Positions 23,295 through 32,797 of a stretch of 32,797 nt of DNA are shown here, one piece after another (position 1 is the stretch's first letter; the number at the start of each line of letters is the position of its first letter). Made by a program: the position numbers and the translations under genes. This DNA is from Setaria digitata. Lineage: Eukaryota > Nematoda > Chromadorea > Rhabditida > Setariidae. The notes under the pieces are model-generated. The model worked only from the letters and a program-made list of their open reading frames with translations, made no database searches and was not told the DNA's origin. The DNA lies in assembly GCA_003640385.1 (NCBI GenBank), contig RCAB01000611.1, positions 1-32,797 on the forward strand, written 5' to 3'.

Positions 23295-26200
23295 TGTTAC
23301 ATATTTAATAGCACAATTTCCTTCTCTTTTTTTCAATTCATTTATTTTTTTTTTTTTTCGCAGCAATTCCAAAGCATAAAATTTGTAGATATTGATTAAT
23401 GAAAAAATCATCAAATCTGAAAATTTTTGATATAAAAAAATTATAAAATCTAACACAATTTTCTAAAATATTTTTGCTTTATTCAACTATTAATTTTTTT
23501 TAATGTGCTATACAACTTTGTTATATTTGATTAATAAAATATATATATAAATATTTATAATAAAACTTTGGTTGTACATTTATTAGCACAATTTCTCCGT
23601 TTTTTTTTTTTTTTTTGCAGCAATACCAAAGCATAAAATTCATGAAACACTAATCAATGATATTCCACAAGAAAATCGAACTATAATGAAACGACAAACA
23701 GGTGATAATGGAATTGCTTATATGCATATGAGAAGCACACCACCACCAGAATACAATATTGAAATGCTTCGACAAACTTCACATGATGGTGTCCAGGGAA
23801 AGGGAAAGGTTTGGAAAAAAAAAAAAAGAAAGAAAGAAAGAGAGAAATCTCATGATTATTAACTTTATACTTGTAATTATATCATAGAGAATATTGTAAA
23901 TTTTCATAAATTACTTAGAATTGTTTGTATTAAAGTTGTCTAGTTTAAGCTTATTCTTCATATGAAAAGTCATTTATAATCTTTTATAATATTTCAATGA
24001 AAAAATTTCTGAAATGCGGAATTAGCAGTTAGTATTTATTTGTTAAACTCTTTCATTGTATGTCTTTTTTTTTGTTGAACTTAGCTAGCATAATAATTCA
24101 AATTATAAAAGTGGAGAATTATGCAAAGAAAAATTGTGATATTAGTTTAATTTTTAGTTTGCTTAAATGAGAACTTATTAGCAACAGATAATTACGATTT
24201 TTCCCCCGAAAACTTTTAAAATTTCTAAAGTGTCCTAAAATTTTGAAACTTTCGAAAAAAATTTAAAATCTAAAAAAAATTTAAAATTTAGAAAAAAGTT
24301 TTAAATAATAAAAAGAAAATTGATATTATCAGTTTAATTCATGGTACTTTTTTTTTTTAATGAAACAATTAGATTTCAAATAGCCATGAATTTTAGACCG
24401 CACATCATCAGCATTCGAAATCAGCTGTTCAACGACAAATTGCTAGGCGTACATCAAGTGGTTCGGATTACTCAAAAAGTTGTAATCTATCATCACAACA
24501 GCAAAGGCAATCATTAAAAAATGAACAAATTAAACAAACGGAACAAGTAGTCAAAAGGTTTTATTTTTTTTTCCTCTCTCCTCTATTCCAGTTCTTTCGC
24601 TTATCTTATTATCTTTCTAGGTTATCAACTAAAATTCATGAAATCGTAATATTTGCGTGTCATCATCATCATCTTCAATGTTTTTAGTCAATAAATTAAG
24701 ATTTAAAAGTTTTTTTTTTCTCGTTTTACTTTCTAGCTACCATAATCATCAATCAGTTTAATTTATGCTCATTTCTATTTTGAAAAAATTCTTGTAAATT
24801 TCAGATTAGAAGATGGCATTCTAACTCCAAGGAATACTCTTGAAAGTGGTAGTTCAGAAAAATCAAATGATCAGCAGCAACATGGGAGTTACTTAATAAC
24901 ACCAGAAATGAAACGATCTAAATCACCAATTTTGATACGTTTATTAATGAGTAAAAAAAAACGTCTGTCTTCCGAATCACCTGATGTAGATGGACAAGCA
25001 GATAATAGCTTCGAGAGACCCCGCAGTTTGGGAGCTGGTGCAGAACAGAGTTTTCAATCGGTTGGTTGAAAATTTTTTCTATTTTATAGAAAATTTTATT
25101 TTTTTCTCTTACTTTTTAGTGTACTGGAAGAAAAAATTGTAAAAATTATGGAATTTTGAGACATAATTATAAAAATTACTTCCAAATAAGTATTATTCCA
25201 ATAAAATATTTGCAATTAATTTCATTAGAAAAGTTTTTAAATATTTTTAGCCATTAAGAAGCTACGGACGAGTGATACGTGAAGATGAAGTGGAAGAGCA
25301 GCCCAAAGATGGAACTGTTCATTTATCCGAGGAGAGCACAGCAGGAACAACACTTTCACATCAAAAAACTCGTAAAATTTTTGCTTTATTTTTTACTGCT
25401 TGCTTTTTTTTTTCAAATATTTTAATAAAATTAAAAAAATTTTCGTTAGGTTTTTAGAGCGGTAATATTGGGCGAATGGAAGATTGAGCCCACTACAGAT
25501 ATGTAATATAAAAATATTACTTCTAAAAAAAAAATGCGATATTTTGGAAAAGAAAAAGCAACTAATTTAAAAGTTCAAAAGATCAATTTAAAATATTCTT
25601 AGCACGATATTATTTAGTAATTCAATTGAAATTAAATTTACGGATACTTTTTTTAATATAGCATCAACGACGATCTTGGTGATCTAAGGTAGTCTGATAT
25701 GCAATTTATTAATAACTGCCATTTTATAATGGATGTTTATAGTGAGCTTGATTTTTCCATTCATTAAAAAAAGAAATGGAAATTTCAAAATTTAAAAGTA
25801 CCTCCTATTCACGGTAATTATTGACAATTAGTGGATCAGGTGGCTTAAATTGCAATTTGGTTATTGCAATTCAATTAAAACCACAAAATTTCTTGATTAA
25901 ATGCTTCACAGAAAAAAAAAAAACCGTAATATGAAATTTTTGTTCTTCCGTAGTTTCGACAGGTTTCCAGATTTTTTTATTCCTCCTTTTGTTAAATCTA
26001 AATGAAAAAGGTTAGATAATGTCCATTAAAATCACAGAATTTAATCTAACAATTAGTAATGGAATAATTTTTTTTACGTGTAAAATAAAAAGCAAAATAT
26101 ATTATTTACAATTTTAATGTATTTTTTTTCAGTAAAATGAGTAATAACAACTAAAAAGACTTGCGAATGAATAAGAACTATGTTTCCAGATTTTTTCAGA

Positions 26201-27154
26201 AAAAACCGTAATGTGAAATGTTAAATGCGGAATATAAAAGAATATAAATGACAGTAGTTTTTCGATTACGCAATATGACATTTTTTTGAATTTATTTCGA
26301 TATTTATTTATTTGGTGATTTATCAATTTTAGTTAATAGCATGTATTAAAAATTATAATCACTTATTTGTTTTGATTATAAATTATCTTTCAATTATAAT
26401 TTGTTGAAATGGAATGAAAAATAAAGTCAAACTATTTATAGGTGTGGTGGAGCAAGGTGGTGCAGGAATGAAATCTGGTTACGGTATTAATGAATGTGAT
26501 CAGTTAATTGATATTAACCAATTAAATCTCGAAGAAGGTCTTACACCACATCCATACAAAACGGAACCATGGTTAACATTTCCTTTTACTTTGCTCCTTT
26601 TTTTTTTTTGCAAAAATTAAAAAAAAAAAAAGAAAAATGAAAACTTGAATCTGAAGAAAAGATAACATTGTACAAAGTAATTGTAAAAAGAATGCCCTGT
26701 TAAAAGATAAAAAAATAGAAATTAATGCAGACGTTATTAAATTAATTAAGTTTTATTTTAATTAATGCTAACACAGATAAATAATAACTGAAACTCATGT
26801 ATAAAAAAAAGTATTTGACCATATTCATGCTCATATTTTTGTTACATAAAAATATTTTAATTAAAATTTTCCATTTGATTTGTTTGAAATTCATTTGTGA
26901 AAAGTGCTGATGATAATAACAATAATTTATTTTAAAATACTTGTTTTATTTTTGAAAATAATTCAAAAATTTGAATAATTCGCAGAAAATTATAAAAAAT
27001 TTTCAGCATAGCAGTAACAGTCGTAAATCGTAAAAAGGATTATTCGGCAGAGGGTAAAAAGAAACTATTGAAAATGCTCTGTTTCGTTTGTTGTCCAATT
27101 TTTTTCATTATTACAACTGCTGTTGTACTTTTCATTGTATTTTTCGTTTTTTAA
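16673..27154 (+). CDS. P-loop GTPase-like protein with C-terminal membrane anchor, isoform a, 13 exons, 702 aa
   Basis: Exons: 16673-16796, 17116-17252, 17599-17711, 18244-18379, 18500-18668, 22080-22263, 22501-22742, 23621-23808, 24397-24557, 24805-25060, 25251-25371, 26442-26571 and 27007-27154. All have GT-AG borders and consistent phases (2109 nt with stop). The N-terminal half is a GTPase-type domain: RVILLIGPTGSNKSNLID (G1/Walker A, residues 55-62), a switch-like segment around T100, and PIIIDTPE (G3/Walker B, 117-120). A helical segment then leads to the NTIILFSSENEKPPLP stretch in the region where G4 would lie, with no NKxD. Residues 245-300 form a charged helical part (SELDRFFEHVRRSNPRRF). 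From about 370 to 610 the chain is Ser/Gln/Pro-rich and looks disordered. The end, from about 677, is CFVCCPIFFIITTAVVLF and on to the stop, a terminal transmembrane helix with almost nothing after it. I infer a cytosol-facing tail-anchored protein. The architecture resembles AIG1- or septin-like GTPases, but I cannot name an orthologue. Confidence 0.82.
17116..17252 (+). CDS. GTPase-like gene exon 2: Walker A / G1
   Basis: The exon starts by completing an Asp codon and encodes NIERNDRVILLIGPTGSNKS, then NLIDCMCNYFYGAKFDG, and ends phase 0 before GTTAGT. The motif keeps G55, G58, K61 and S62 of a P-loop. The glycine directly before the lysine (GxxxxGK[ST]) is replaced by Asn60. Mononucleotide runs do not disturb the frame here, so the substitution is not a frameshift artefact. 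Confidence 0.85.
18669..22079 (+). other. 3.4-kb intron 5 of the GTPase-like gene
   Basis: By far the longest intron of the gene: donor GTTTGA at 18669, acceptor TATTGCAG at 22079. It contains an E-box/CRE-like cluster (19640-19658), a minus-strand open frame (20910-21152), a more GC-rich repeat island (21181-21490) and many T and A runs. The protein reads naturally across the junction (LQYKK then EKEQTYEVERW), so no missing coding exon is needed. Confidence 0.7.
21181..21490. repeat. GC-richer island with repeated CTAGGA core and a 14-bp palindrome
   Basis: Within the AT-rich intron this 310-bp block differs sharply in base use. The word CTAGGAYA or a one-base variant recurs near 21219, 21319, 21376 (TCAGGATAAC), 21414 and 21454, each preceded by a T-rich GT(A)T(T/A)CT context and spaced about 100, 57, 38 and 40 bp. 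A perfect palindrome, CCTGGTGCACCAGG, lies at 21426-21439. No tRNA-like box and no long open frame were found. It resembles a degraded repeat or an inserted element. Confidence 0.5.
23044..23660. repeat. Diverged tandem duplication over the exon 8 acceptor of the GTPase-like gene
   Basis: Copy 1 (about 23044-23396) and copy 2 (about 23405-23655) share AAATCATNAAAT, AATTTTCTAAAATA, TATTTGATTAAT, CTTTGGTTGTACATT, TTAGCACAATTTC or TAGCACAATTTC, a T-tract acceptor and GCAGCAAT.CCAAAGCATAAA. Copy 2 contains the real exon 8 start (23621). Copy 1 has an intact acceptor (AG 23362-23363), but its reading hits TGA after AIPKHKICRY. Copy 1 is longer because it carries the AT repeat at 23239-23291. Confidence 0.75.
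23239..23291. repeat. (AT)n microsatellite
   Basis: About 26 uninterrupted AT dinucleotides inside copy 1 of the intron 7 duplication; expanded relative to the short AT stretch at the same place in copy 2. Confidence 0.95.
24397..25371 (+). CDS. GTPase-like gene exons 9-11: Ser/Gln-rich linker
   Basis: Exons 24397-24557, 24805-25060 and 25251-25371 encode residues of roughly 432-610. This part is rich in S, Q, E, K and R (for example HHQHSKSAVQRQ, SSQQQRQSLK, TPEMKRSKSPIL, KKKRLSSESP) with no predicted fold visible by eye. Several S/T-P and basic-Ser sites could be phosphorylated (inference). The segment links the GTPase-like domain to the membrane anchor. Confidence 0.8.
27007..27154 (+). 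CDS. Alternative last exon a: tail anchor
   Basis: The acceptor is AAAATTTTCAG; the first base completes TG|C (Cys654). The exon encodes IAVTVVNRKKDYSAEGKKK, then LLKMLCFVCCPIFFIITT and a Val/Leu/Phe run up to TAA at 27152-27154. It is a basic stretch, a cluster of three Cys (679, 682, 683), and a helix of about 20 residues ending at the C-terminus, the layout of a tail anchor. A possible poly(A) signal AATAAA lies at 27812-27817. Confidence 0.82.
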
Positions 27155-28310
27155 CCTTTCCAATGCAGTACAAATTGAATTTTCAAAATTTCTCATTAGC
27201 GATGGCGAATTTTTTGTCTAATTAAACCGTAGTTTTATGTAATAGCAAATTAAGTGGCTAGTAGCTAATAATCATGAAATTATTTTCCAAGACTTTTCTT
27301 CAGCAATCCTGGTAAAAATTTTAATTTTCTAATTAGTAGCAATGAATCACATATCCTAAACCAACGAAAATATATCTAGTTTTAGATATTGATGAATTTT
27401 TCTATCGCAAAAAAAAACAAACGTAACAGTTTAGCATTTGCTAATATTAATTAGTGTGCATAGTTCAAAGTATGATTTCGGTTAAGCTTAATTAAGCAAA
27501 CTAATATTCTTATTCTGACACACCAATCCTCCTGACAGCACATACTAACTTCAATGCAATGAATTTACACACTTTTCTTTTATCAGTTGATTTTCGAAAC
27601 TTAATTTAAAAATTCTGCTTAATGATGCTAAAAATTGGATGAAAAACTCTGACCGATTTTTGCATCAATTTGGTATATATTATGCATATCTTCCATGATT
27701 TAGTCTTGCTAAAAGGCAAGAACGGTTCTACATATTAAATTTGTAAAGTTTTGCAGAGCAGAAAATATCGTAGATTTTTAACAGTACTAGCCAAACTTTG
27801 CTAAGCACTTGAATAAATTATATCAAAAATGGACAAGCAACAAATTCATGCATTTCATCAGGGTAAAACAAAATTAGGTCAATTAATTTATAAAAATCAT
27901 TATTAACATTTTGCATTATATTACTAATAATTTTTCAACAGCTGATATTGCTGCCTTAACTTACGGAGAAATGAAAAAAAAAAAAAAAAAAAAAAAAGCT
28001 GAATAAAATTAACAGCAATACACAATACTGCAATGTAATCAGATCAATTTATTGATTCTTTATCAATTAATTGCTAAAATTATTATTAAAATTATTCGCC
28101 TTTTGCATTGAGAGTAGTGTAAAATAGTTTAGGAAAATAATAAATATGTTATTGACGTAATACTTTGTTCATTTATTATAAATATTTTAAATAACCAGTG
28201 CTTAAATGAAGTGTGTTTTCTATTTCAATCCTTCTTTTTTTTTTCTTGCTAACAACTGATAGTACTTTTTTTGAATAAGAATTTAAAAAATTCCTAATTT
28301 ATAATTTAAG
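27155..28310 (+). other. 3' UTR of isoform a and intron before exon b
   Basis: No further supported coding sequence. It includes an AATAAA at 27812, an exon-like fragment after an ACAG acceptor at 27942 (DIAALTYGEM followed by 8 Lys, from a 24-A run at 27974-27997), and otherwise AT-rich sequence. Confidence 0.5.
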
Positions 28311-28488
28311 GCTGATGAATGGAAGAAGAGGCAAAACTGGCACTAATGATGGAGTGGAATTCGCAAAAACTAGAAAGAGAAATTATGCAACATGGGATTG
28401 GGTCAATTGTTGCTTTTATTTACTTGCACCAATTTTCATTTTTTTTATTATTATTGCTATCATTATAACGCTTGCTTTATTAGCATAA
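28311..28488 (+). CDS. Alternative last exon b: second tail anchor
   Basis: The acceptor is AATTTAAG (weaker than exon a); the first base completes TG|G (Trp654), the same phase as exon a. The exon encodes LMNGRRGKTGTNDGVEFAK, then TRKRNYATWDWVNCC, FYLLAPIFIFF and an Ile-rich helix to TAA at 28486-28488, giving a 712-aa isoform. The order (basic segment, CC pair, PIF word, terminal helix) mirrors exon a, so the two are probably duplicated, mutually exclusive terminal exons. Alternatively it could be a relic no longer used. AATAAA follows at 28607-28612. Confidence 0.7.
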
Positions 28489-31294
28489 CATAACTAATGC
28501 CTAATTTGGTAATTTTTGTGGGAGAGAAAATTTCTGCGTAATTAATTTGTGCACTATCAATTGTTTCCTTTTCCGTCTAGTAAAATAATGGTGATAGAAT
28601 TAATGCAATAAAACTTGTCGACGAAAAAATTGCGATATTGAAATGTTGATTGGGAAGTTTTGCTTTTGCTTTTTTTCTTATTCAAATTTATGAATGTTAA
28701 AAAAGTATGTATTTCTTGAGAAACGAATGTAAATTAACTGATAAATGTTTAAAACGATTTTTAACATATGAAATCTTCATAATTAAAAGGTACGACTTAC
28801 TTAATGATGATCAATAATAATTTTGAGATAGTGAAAATTTATTTTTTTAATGTGTATTATTGAAAAATAATTGCATTTTGGTGATTGCTGAATTTTGCTA
28901 ATTGCTTGATAATCGAGGTGATAAAGCTCAGTGTTCATTTGTTTTTTTGTTGTGTTGTAAAATCTTAAAATTTCGAAGTTTCCACTTTGTCCCGTTTCAT
29001 CTGACAAACGCCTTTGTTATAATTAATTGACACTTTTTTGCTTTTTGCTGCTTTTTTCATCTCTATTTATATTATACTTGTTTATATTTTACTGCTACTT
29101 CAGTCACTGAATAATGCATTTACTGCAAATTATTAGCATCATTGTTATTAAAGCAAAGTTCTGATCATTTATCATGATGGTGTTAACAAAAGGAATAAGC
29201 AAAAAGAAGCATATAAGAAACTTTCTAATTCCTTTGTCTCAAATGTTAAAAAAGAGAATCTGCCGAGTTAAGTAAAGTTTTGCCTCGTTTCATTCGAATA
29301 TTATTGAACAGAACCATAGTGTAAACGAAATGGTATTAAAACTGTCAAGATTACGCAATACATGCAAAGAATGAACCCAAAGAATATTCAAGTGTGGGAA
29401 ATAATGTTAATCTGGGAAATACACTATTGTTATGCAACTACTCGAACTACTGCAATGCCCTAGTTTCGAGTTAATTATGACTTAATTGAACAGTTTGTCT
29501 TGTTTCTGGTAAAATCTCAGTTAGGTCATAATCATTTTTTTCCTAAATTATAGCGTTGAATTCCTAAATTTTAGCTAAATTATAGCATTAAAATAATTAA
29601 AATTATAGAGCCAATTTCATTTGTTCATCTACTCAAACCAGTTTTTACTTATGCAGCGTGAAAATAATTAAAGCCGTAAATTTTGTAAAATCACGCGTGT
29701 TTTACCTGTGGAGTTCTACAAAAATAAGTTTTACCAGATATTATCTCCTAAAGTTCTATAAATGGTCCTTTTATCTTCCAGTTAATTTGATATTCATATT
29801 GCTTACTTTTTTTTTCCACTATTTGAAACATTTCAGCTTGCTCTTTGTGTTTAATTTCCTTTATAGAATAACGCATTTTGCTATTGTAATTTCATTCAGC
29901 TTGGGTATATCATGAACATCTGTTGTGCTTCCGATTATGCAGTAATTAATTGTCTGAATAAATATTTTGTTAGAAGGAACTTAAAAGAACCTCAAAAATT
30001 TTTCAGTCGTTTAAGTTAGAATAGGAAAAAATCACTTCGTTTGAAAAGCTAATCAATTAGTGAATTACAAGAAATTCGAAAAAAAAAAGAATTTTTTTCA
30101 CCCTGAACTGCTACTTTGAAGGAAAAAAAACATTTTGCTACATATAATTTGGGAAGTATAAATTGTCTTGACTCAGTATACTTCTTCATTTCTCTTATTA
30201 AATAACCACATCCGTTGCTGGTAAATGACTTCATGAAGAAATTTGTATTAGCATTGATAGGATCATAAGTTCGATGCTTAATTTTATTAATATTTTAATT
30301 ATAAAATGCGAACATTATAAAACTCTTTTTTCTTTTAATTTTTCATTTTCCTTTTCATAATTGCATTTTCTCGTTATTTAACACCTTCATCACAAAGCGC
30401 TGGCTAAAATTGTACTTTTTTTACTTCTTAGAAATGCGATAAAATAGATTTGTCTGTAGTGTCATATATATGATGTAACTGATGCTAAATTTGTGATAAT
30501 AATAAGTTCGTTTAAATATCTCTAGGCACGAACCATTAGGTTGTTCGTCAAGTATTTCTACAATTTGATTTATTCATTGATTATTAATTTTCTCATTGTT
30601 TTCATAACGCTTAGCTTCAGCTTGCTTATTTTAACACATATGTTTTGAGGAATTTGATAAATTTTTGAAAAATATTTTTTTTTTTTAAATTCTATATATG
30701 CTACTATATAAAACTGAATGAATGATGAAAGCTAATTTGCCTCATGAAAAGCATTTCCGATAAAATTGCCTTCTAAAAAGCTAAGTGTTATTAACTACTT
30801 CGTATGTTCTCTTCGTTACAAGATATATTTTAATCCTACTCAGCAGTTATATCAAAACTTTAATGAACTAAAACTTTAACTACTAATTATCGAAAAATAT
30901 TCCAACAACCAAAAAAAATATTCTAATTTTGATAGTTGGCCAAATCAGCTGTTAGCTGTTATTTAGAAAGTACTAAGTATCACCAATAAGCGTACAGATT
31001 TAGCCGCTTATCTGAATTTTACATACTCCTTTATTATTGTTATTTTGCATGAAAGTATTAGAAAAAATAAAGTAAAAATAAAATCTCAGTTTTTTCGCTT
31101 CACTTTACCATTCGACGGAAAGTAAGTGTAATTTGCTGCAGTGGAGCGTTTCAGCGGTTGTAAAGGTATATAATTAATTATTGTTGTATAATTAATCGGG
31201 TTCTGTAATACAGTAACATAATATCACGTTTCAATTTGGCGTCCTGAAACCGACAAGTTCGTTGCATTTTCAAAAGCTAAACAAGAGATAACCA
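28489..31294. other. Intergenic or 3' flanking stretch
   Basis: No firm gene. A hydrophobic open frame at 29657-29915 follows an ATGCAG acceptor and would join exon 12 of the GTPase-like gene in phase, but composition alone may explain it. Toward the right end a GC-richer piece (about 31108-31167) ending in AAAG before GTATAT looks like a non-coding first exon of the next gene. Confidence 0.4.
28607..28612 (+). terminator. Candidate polyadenylation signal for isoform b
   Basis: AATAAA about 120 bp after the stop codon of alternative exon b, a usual distance for a nematode 3' UTR. Confidence 0.5.
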
Positions 31295-31315
31295 ATGGCT
31301 GATATTGCATCTAAG
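31295..31315 (+). CDS. First coding exon of a third gene (MADIASK...), continues to the right
   Basis: ATG at 31295 in the context AACCAATGG is followed by GCT GAT ATT GCA TCT AAG and a GTAATT donor at 31316, phase 0. Upstream, TAATACAG at 31206-31213 may be the acceptor of the 5' UTR part of this exon. The coding part is only seven codons, so the product cannot be named. The window ends with CTAATTTCAG, a strong acceptor, so the next exon probably starts just outside. A candidate in-frame exon inside the window is listed separately. Confidence 0.5.
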
Positions 31316-31728
31316 GTAATTATAAAACTATAGAAATGTAAAAAAAAAAAAAGAACGAAGAAAGAAAAAACAAGTATACTTAAAGAATGTTTATGCAATC
31401 TAATTTCGAATATTTTCCTATTCAAATTTCAACTAACTTTTTTCTGCAAATAAAAAAATTGCATCACATCAACTTCAAAGTGAATTATATTTTATATTTC
31501 ATATATAAAAAATTGAATTATTTCCAAGGCTAAAGTATGCTCAAGCCAAAAAAAAAAACTATCTAAATTATTGAAATTCCTAATTTACGTTTTCAATACC
31601 GATGTTCGAAATTAGAAATATTTGGTCAGATATCTAAGAATTTCAGTGCTTATGGAGAGAGATCTCTCTATTCCAATCACAATTGAAATTTCTTGTTTTT
31701 CGCTTTCCGTATTAAATTAGCATTCCAA

Positions 31729-31762
<34 letters not shown>

Positions 31763-32797
31763 TTGTTCTTAAATTAACATGAAATGATTCTATACTTTTG
31801 GTTATCAGTTATAAGTTGTAATGCATAAGGTTAAGTCCTTGTTAATTAAAGTGGATTTTCAAACATTATTGAAAATCAAGGCTGTGTTTATTCGTTTAGC
31901 ACCGAAATCAGCCACTTCCGGATTAAATGACGGCTGGAAGGTATTTTCTGCGCTCTGTCAGTTGTGGAGATATTCTTTTTACAGAAAAAAAAAAAAAAAA
32001 AAAAAAAGCCGAAATGATTTAAAGAGTGTCAGAGGAAATGCCATGATAAGAGATCATTCTGTTGATGGATGTCCATTGCAGACCACAGGTGTTTTATAGC
32101 AGTGGGCAAATTGCATTAAACTACCGAATATAACCTTAAGATGTAATAATTTCGCTATTATTTGTGAAATCTAACAGATTGTAAAAGAGTGACAAAAGTC
32201 TTTCGCAGTTTTCCTTCTACGCTTAAGGCCCAACATTTAATCAGTCGTAACAAAATTCGTTTTTTGAAAATTTCATTGAAAAGCTGTTGCCATTACTTAC
32301 AGCACAAAAAAATAAATTGATGAAAAGAAAAAATTGCAAATGAAATTTTCACTTTATTACTAAAATCGACTGTTTCAAGCGGAATTCAATTAATTATTTC
32401 ATTCATTTTATTTCAAATGCTGGAGAACTGCAATATGCTGAAATTCAGTTCTTCAGTAAATGCTTTCATATCTGCAGCAAAATCAACTCAAACGATTTCT
32501 CTCAAAACACTCCTATATTTTCATTTACCATTTTATTTTATATTAATTTTTTTTTTTTTTTTTGATTTCAATAGCATCATTTATTCATTTGAAACTATTA
32601 CACTATAATTAAATTCCTAATTGATAAACTTTCAAAAAAAGAAAAAAACTCAATTTTCCACATTATGCAGCGAGCAAAGAGTAAAAAAAAAGACGTATAA
32701 ACGAAATAAATTAGCATTTTTTAACAAAAATAATCCGAAACTCATAAAAGTCAAATTATTTGAAAAGTTTGTTTTATAATAAAAGAACTAATTTCAG
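31316..32797 (+). other. Probable first intron of the third gene
   Basis: AT-rich, with a T27 run (31729-31755) and an A23 run (31985-32007), bounded by the GTAATT donor and by a TTTCAG acceptor at the very last base of the window. Apart from the doubtful exon at 31881-31940 and an open patch around 32008-32089, nothing coding-like is visible. Confidence 0.45.
31881..31940 (+). CDS. Doubtful second exon of the third gene
   Basis: Twenty open codons read AVFIRLAPKSATSGLNDGWK, phase 0 at both ends, so they would join MADIASK in frame; a GTATTT donor follows. The composition is more coding-like than the surroundings. The acceptor (GAAAATCAAG) is poor, however, and an alternative upstream start at 31830 is equally weak. 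It may instead be chance. Confidence 0.25.

Noticed and set aside
23130..23456. Open frames on both strands with Tyr-Ile repeats
   Set aside because: Artefact of the AT microsatellite.
31985..32099. Lys-run frame followed by coding-like residues as another exon of the third gene
   Set aside because: The A23 run directly after the acceptor makes the frame unreliable and no neighbouring exon could be joined with confidence.

Overview
The window looks like nuclear DNA of a nematode, most likely a filarial or other spirurid parasite. The base composition is very AT-rich. Genes are split into short exons (60-260 bp), introns are full of poly-T and poly-A tracts, and most splice acceptors match the nematode TTTTCAG / TTTTTAG type. 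One gene belongs to a Cys-loop receptor branch that is expanded in nematodes. The species assignment is inference; no marker sequence is present. There is one ambiguous base (n, position 335).

Layout. (1) Positions 1-272, minus strand: the internal part of a protein-coding exon that runs off the left edge; product not recognised. (2) 273-2087: non-coding, holding a ~30-bp imperfect repeat array (671-770) and a (TG)n tract. (3) 2088-8392, plus strand: a complete-looking 10-exon gene for a Cys-loop ligand-gated ion channel of the MOD-1/LGC type, 495 aa. All junctions are phase-consistent, but no clear signal peptide is visible. (4) 8393-16672: about 8.3 kb with no supported gene; it holds microsatellites, a four-copy 42-bp minisatellite and several diverged local duplications. 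(5) 16673-28488, plus strand: a 13-exon gene for a P-loop GTPase-like protein with a long Ser/Gln-rich linker and a C-terminal membrane anchor. It has two alternative last exons (27007-27154 and 28311-28488). Both join exon 12 in the same phase, and each encodes a basic segment, a Cys-Cys pair and a terminal transmembrane helix (702 or 712 aa). (6) 28489-31294: intergenic or 3' flank. (7) 31295-31315: a seven-codon first coding exon of a third plus-strand gene. The window stops exactly at a splice acceptor (32792-32797), so the rest probably lies to the right.

How it works together. The three genes show no obvious joint pathway. The receptor would be a plasma-membrane neurotransmitter-gated channel. 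The GTPase-like protein would be a cytosol-facing tail-anchored membrane protein. The most interesting signals are the paired tail-anchor exons with degenerate G motifs in the GTPase-like gene, an altered selectivity motif (PGR for PAR) in the channel, and, in both genes, a diverged tandem copy of an intron-end/exon-start that leaves a decoy splice acceptor upstream of the real one.
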